Assembly (NCBI RefSeq): GCF_002995495.1
Contig: NZ_PVZV01000006.1
Coordinates: 434,001-498,000, forward strand
DNA length: 64,000 bases
Origin: Actinocorallia populi
GTDB taxonomy: Bacteria; Actinomycetota; Actinomycetes; Streptosporangiales; Streptosporangiaceae
Direction of reading: 5' to 3'
In this document: one piece after another, positions 61,417 through 64,000 of the stretch
Position numbering within the stretch: the stretch's first letter is position 1
Layout of the letters: every line of letters starts with the position of its first letter
Position numbers and translations under genes: made by a program
Notes under the pieces: model-generated
Told to the model about the DNA's origin: nothing
Database searches by the model: none
The model's input: only the letters and a program-made list of their open reading frames with translations

Positions 61417-61534
61417 GTTCTGTGGTTCTCCGCGATGCACGACGAGCCGGTCCGGGCGCCTGCCGCGAGGAGGCACCGACGGCGACCGGGACACGCGGGG
61501 ACGCGACGAGGACCCGCGAGGAAAGAGAGCAGTG

Positions 61535-63061
61535 ATGGACACCGACGTCATCATCGTGGGGGCCGGACCGACCGGCCTGATGCTGGCCGCCGAGCTGCGG
61601 TCGGCCGGAGTGCGGCCCCTGGTGCTGGAACGGCAGCCGCACCGCCGGGACACCCCCAAGGCCGGCGGCCTCGGCGGCCAGATCCTGGATCTGCTGCGCT
61701 ACCGCGGTCTGCTGGAACGGTTCGAAGCCGCCTGCACCGACCCCATCCCGGCTCCCCGCTTCCCCTTCGGCGGCGTGCACCTGGACTTCACCCGGCTGGC
61801 CGATTCCCCGATGCACGCGCTGCCGCTCCCGCAGCAGCGGCTCGAACGGCTCCTGGAAGAACACGCCGACGGCCTCGGCGCCGACATCCGCCGCGGCCAC
61901 GAGGTCGGCGGGATCACCCAGGACGACACCGCGGTGACCGCGGACGTGCACGGCCCGGACGGGCCGTACCGGGTCACCGCGCGGTACCTCGTGGGATGCG
62001 ACGGCGCGCGCAGCCGGACCCGCGACCTGACCGGCATCGCCTTCCCCGGCACCACCTACCCCGAGGTCAACCGGCTGGCCCAGGTCACCCTGCCCGATAC
62101 GGTGCGCGTGCTCGGCGACGGCGGCCTCGACGTCCCCGGCTTCGGCGTGCTCCGCGCGGGCTTCACCCGGACCGGGCACGGCCTGTTCGGACTCGCCGCC
62201 TCACCGGCCTCCGAGGCCGTCTCCCTCTACACCGTCGAGGACGAGGCCACCGAGTACGACGACGACACACCGATGACCGTCACCGAACTCCAGGACAGCC
62301 TGCGCCGCGTGCTCGGCGTGGACCTGCCCGTGGAAAAGACGCTCCGGCTGTCGCGGTTCACCTTCAAGGCGCGGCAGGCCGAGCGGTACCGCCACCGGCG
62401 GGTCCTGCTGGCCGGCGACGCGGCGCACCTGTTCCCCGCCACCGGCGTGGCGATCAGCGCCGGCATGCTGGACGCGGTCAACCTCGCCTGGAAGCTCGCC
62501 GCCGAAGTCCACGGCCGGGCACCGGACGGCCTGCTGGACACCTACCACGGCGAACGCCACCTCGCCGGCGCCCGCACCATGCTGCACACCCGCGCCCAGG
62601 TGGCCCTGCGCCGCGGGCACGACCCGGCCGCCGAAGCACTCCGGGAGGTCTTCTCCGAACTGCTCGCCGACGAACAGCCCCTGCGCCGCATGGGAGCCCT
62701 CCTCGCCGGCGGCGACATCCGCTACCCGGTGCCGGACGCCGACCCGCACCCGCTGGCCGGGACCTTCGCCCCCGACCTCACCCTGCACACCGACCAGGGC
62801 GTGACCGGCGTCGCGGAACTCATGCGCCCCGCACGGCCCGTCCTTTTGGTCCTGGCCGACCGCGCGGACCTGTGCGAGGCCGCCCGGGACTGGCGGCAGC
62901 GCGTCGACGTCCGCACCGCCGAAACCGGCGACCGGCCGGCCGACGCCCTCCTGATCCGCCCCGACGCCCACATCGCCTGGGCCGCGGCCGTCGACGAACC
63001 CGCCGCCACCGCCGCACCCGCACTACGCCAAGCCCTCACCACCTGGTTCGGCACCCCCTGA
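61535..63061 (+). CDS. FAD-dependent aromatic monooxygenase
   Basis: A 508-residue class A flavoprotein monooxygenase. The FAD-binding start is DVIIVGAGPTGLMLAAELRS, the DG motif YLVGCDGARSRTRDLTGI, and GDAAHLFPATGVAISAGMLD the second ribityl-contact block. A thioredoxin-like C-terminal domain ends the chain, as in PgaE, MtmOIV and Rox-type enzymes that hydroxylate polyketides, phenols or rifamycins. GAAAGAGAG lies before ATG 61535. The operator resembling those of the divergent ABC-F gene suggests a shared response to an aromatic antibiotic. The hydroxylated substrate is not known. Confidence 0.88.
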   Translation: MDTDVIIVGAGPTGLMLAAELRSAGVRPLVLERQPHRRDTPKAGGLGGQILDLLRYRGLLERFEAACTDPIPAPRFPFGGVHLDFTRLADSPMHALPLPQQRLERLLEEHADGLGADIRRGHEVGGITQDDTAVTADVHGPDGPYRVTARYLVGCDGARSRTRDLTGIAFPGTTYPEVNRLAQVTLPDTVRVLGDGGLDVPGFGVLRAGFTRTGHGLFGLAASPASEAVSLYTVEDEATEYDDDTPMTVTELQDSLRRVLGVDLPVEKTLRLSRFTFKARQAERYRHRRVLLAGDAAHLFPATGVAISAGMLDAVNLAWKLAAEVHGRAPDGLLDTYHGERHLAGARTMLHTRAQVALRRGHDPAAEALREVFSELLADEQPLRRMGALLAGGDIRYPVPDADPHPLAGTFAPDLTLHTDQGVTGVAELMRPARPVLLVLADRADLCEAARDWRQRVDVRTAETGDRPADALLIRPDAHIAWAAAVDEPAATAAPALRQALTTWFGTP

Positions 63062-63224
63062 GAACGGCGGTACCCGACGCTGCGGCGATGCCCCGGCGAC
63101 ACGGACAGCCCCGCACCCTCACCCGGAGTCCGCAGCGCCCTGCAGAGGCGACCCCCGTCCCGAGGACGATCGCGCGGGACCCTCCGCGCCGGACGGGCCA
63201 TCCGCAGGGGCGAAAAACCGCGGC

Positions 63225-63485
63225 CCGAGGGAGCTGAGGTTCGCCGGCCGGGAGTTCGGAGCAGCGGCCGAGCCCCGACCTAGAGCGTGAAACCGCAGCC
63301 TGTCCGTTGTTCGAGGGCGTCAAGTTCGCCGTGGTCGGGAGTTCGGAGCAGCAGCCGGGCCGCCGACCGGTGGGGACGTGAAACCGCGACCGGCTGTCGG
63401 TCGGGAGTCTGGAGCGGGGCCGGGCTCCGGCCGGGGGAGTGAGGTTCGCCGGCGGGGGCGCGAAATCGCGGTCGGGCCGCCGGTC
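63225..63485. repeat. Degenerate tandem repeat in a non-coding gap
   Basis: Three imperfect copies of a 65-90 base unit. Landmarks are GTTCGCCGG (near 63238, 63324, 63444), GGGAGTTCGGAGCAGC (63250, 63337, and a variant at 63403) and GTGAAACCGC (63288, 63378, and a variant near 63459). The spacing is uneven. No frame reads through convincingly. The 450-bp gap 63062-63513 contains nothing else that I recognise. Confidence 0.6.
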
Positions 63486-63513
63486 CGGGGCCGGAGCAGG
63501 GGGCGGTCGTCGG

Positions 63514-64000
63514 TCAGGGGTGCTCCATGGCCAGGACGGCGGTGGTGGCGGGGGTGAGGGCGGCGAAGGTGTGGGGGGTGTCGCCGGGGTAGGTGAGGTA
63601 GTCGCCCGGGTGGAGCTCCACGGGGGAGTCCAGGGGGCCGGCCAGGGCGCGGCCGGTGCTGAGGATGACGTGTTCGACGGTGCCGGGCTGATGGGGTCGG
63701 GAGTCCCGGGGGGAGCCCGGTTCGGCGGTGATGCGGTAGAGGTCGCGGCGGGTGGCGGGCGGGCAGGAGGACAGCAGGGTGGCGGTGTAGTCCGCCTCCT
63801 GGGAGCGGGTGACGGGGCCCTCGCCGGCGCGGATGAGGTGGGTGCGGGGTCGGGCCGGCTCGACCAGGCGGCTGAAGGGAACCCCCAGCGCCATGCCCAG
63901 CGCCCAGATCGTCTCCACGCTGGGGTTGCCGGTGCCCGACTCCAGCTGGGAGAGGGTGGACTTGGCCAGCCCGGCGCGGCGGGCGAGCTCGGTGAGGGTG
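63514..64000 (-). CDS. XRE-family regulator with cupin domain (cut by window edge)
   Basis: The gene enters from the right edge: the minus strand reads TLTELARRAGLAKSTLSQLE, an XRE helix-turn-helix, then SGTGNPSVETIWALGMALGV. After a linker a cupin_2 domain follows (SRPHQPGTVEHVILSTGRAL, LHPGDYLTYPGDTPHTFAAL) and the frame stops at 63514. HTH-plus-cupin regulators of this size (about 185-190 residues) sense small metabolites and often control transporters or amino-acid use. About 25 residues are missing. An ATG at 63918 lies inside the HTH and is not the start. No neighbour on this side is visible. Confidence 0.88.
   Translation of the reverse strand, partial: TLTELARRAGLAKSTLSQLESGTGNPSVETIWALGMALGVPFSRLVEPARPRTHLIRAGEGPVTRSQEADYTATLLSSCPPATRRDLYRITAEPGSPRDSRPHQPGTVEHVILSTGRALAGPLDSPVELHPGDYLTYPGDTPHTFAALTPATTAVLAMEHP

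Noticed and set aside
63225-63485. CRISPR array
   Set aside because: Repeat copies are degenerate, unevenly spaced and only three in number, and no cas genes are visible.

Overview
The window is very GC-rich actinobacterial DNA. GTG starts are frequent, and several genes have leaderless promoters (a TAnnnT -10 box followed by 6-8 bases and then the start codon). LacI, TetR, MarR, AraC and MocR regulators sit beside the genes they probably control. The gene content suits a soil actinomycete such as a Streptosporangiales or Thermomonosporaceae member. The taxon is inferred from style, not from a marker gene. I see no rRNA or tRNA genes, no CRISPR array and no replication origin.

Layout. (1) 1-2.5 kb: a cut-off TetR tail, a PPOX flavoenzyme, and a scar where a decapitated IS605-type TnpB has replaced the front of a TetR gene. 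(2) 2.6-7.9 kb: acyl-CoA dehydrogenase, then a MarR repressor divergent from a two-gene heterodimeric ABC exporter. (3) 7.9-35.4 kb: a large carbohydrate-use region. It holds a LacI regulator, an Opp/Dpp-type ABC importer (binding lipoprotein, permease, permease-ATPase fusion, ATPase), GH43, GH3, GH2, a six-hairpin glycosidase, a frameshifted GH78 rhamnosidase, a GMC oxidoreductase, an internally deleted GH1, an MFS/GPH sugar carrier, a second LacI regulator, araD-araA-araB and a Gfo/Idh dehydrogenase. Near-identical TAATGCGNATTA operators precede the importer, the GH43-led operon and the GH1 gene; a different LacI operator, TGTTAACGCTAACA, precedes araD. The enzymes lack signal peptides, so the model is import of oligosaccharides carrying galactose, rhamnose and arabinose (arabinogalactan or RG-I pectin side chains, or plant glycosides), followed by intracellular breakdown and arabinose catabolism. 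(4) 35.4-38 kb: a transmembrane NACHT NTPase between two strong hairpins and two eroded gene fragments; it is the best candidate for an uncharacterised defence or signalling protein. (5) 38-48 kb: small regulator/enzyme pairs (TetR with SDR and DMT exporter; MocR with PhzF-like and ornithine-cyclodeaminase-like proteins; SnoaL-like protein; PPOX protein; MFS with AraC). (6) 48-56 kb: alpha/beta hydrolase, YnfA protein, a macrolide-type glycosyltransferase with a 9-residue leader peptide and competing hairpins, a TetR/DsbA-TPR divergon, an HD protein, a GlxA-type AraC regulator, a sterol-desaturase-family enzyme and another AraC regulator. (7) 56-64 kb: a PASTA protein with a tyrosine recombinase, a MarR/PaaI divergon around a 32-bp palindrome, an ABC-F protein and a FAD monooxygenase sharing AGACGnnnCGTCT operators, a degenerate tandem repeat, and a cut-off XRE-cupin regulator.

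Overall this is an accessory, catabolic and resistance-rich stretch built of small regulator-target modules. At least five genes are broken or remodelled (TetR, TnpB, GH78, GH1 and a possible LacZ tail), which points to active turnover.
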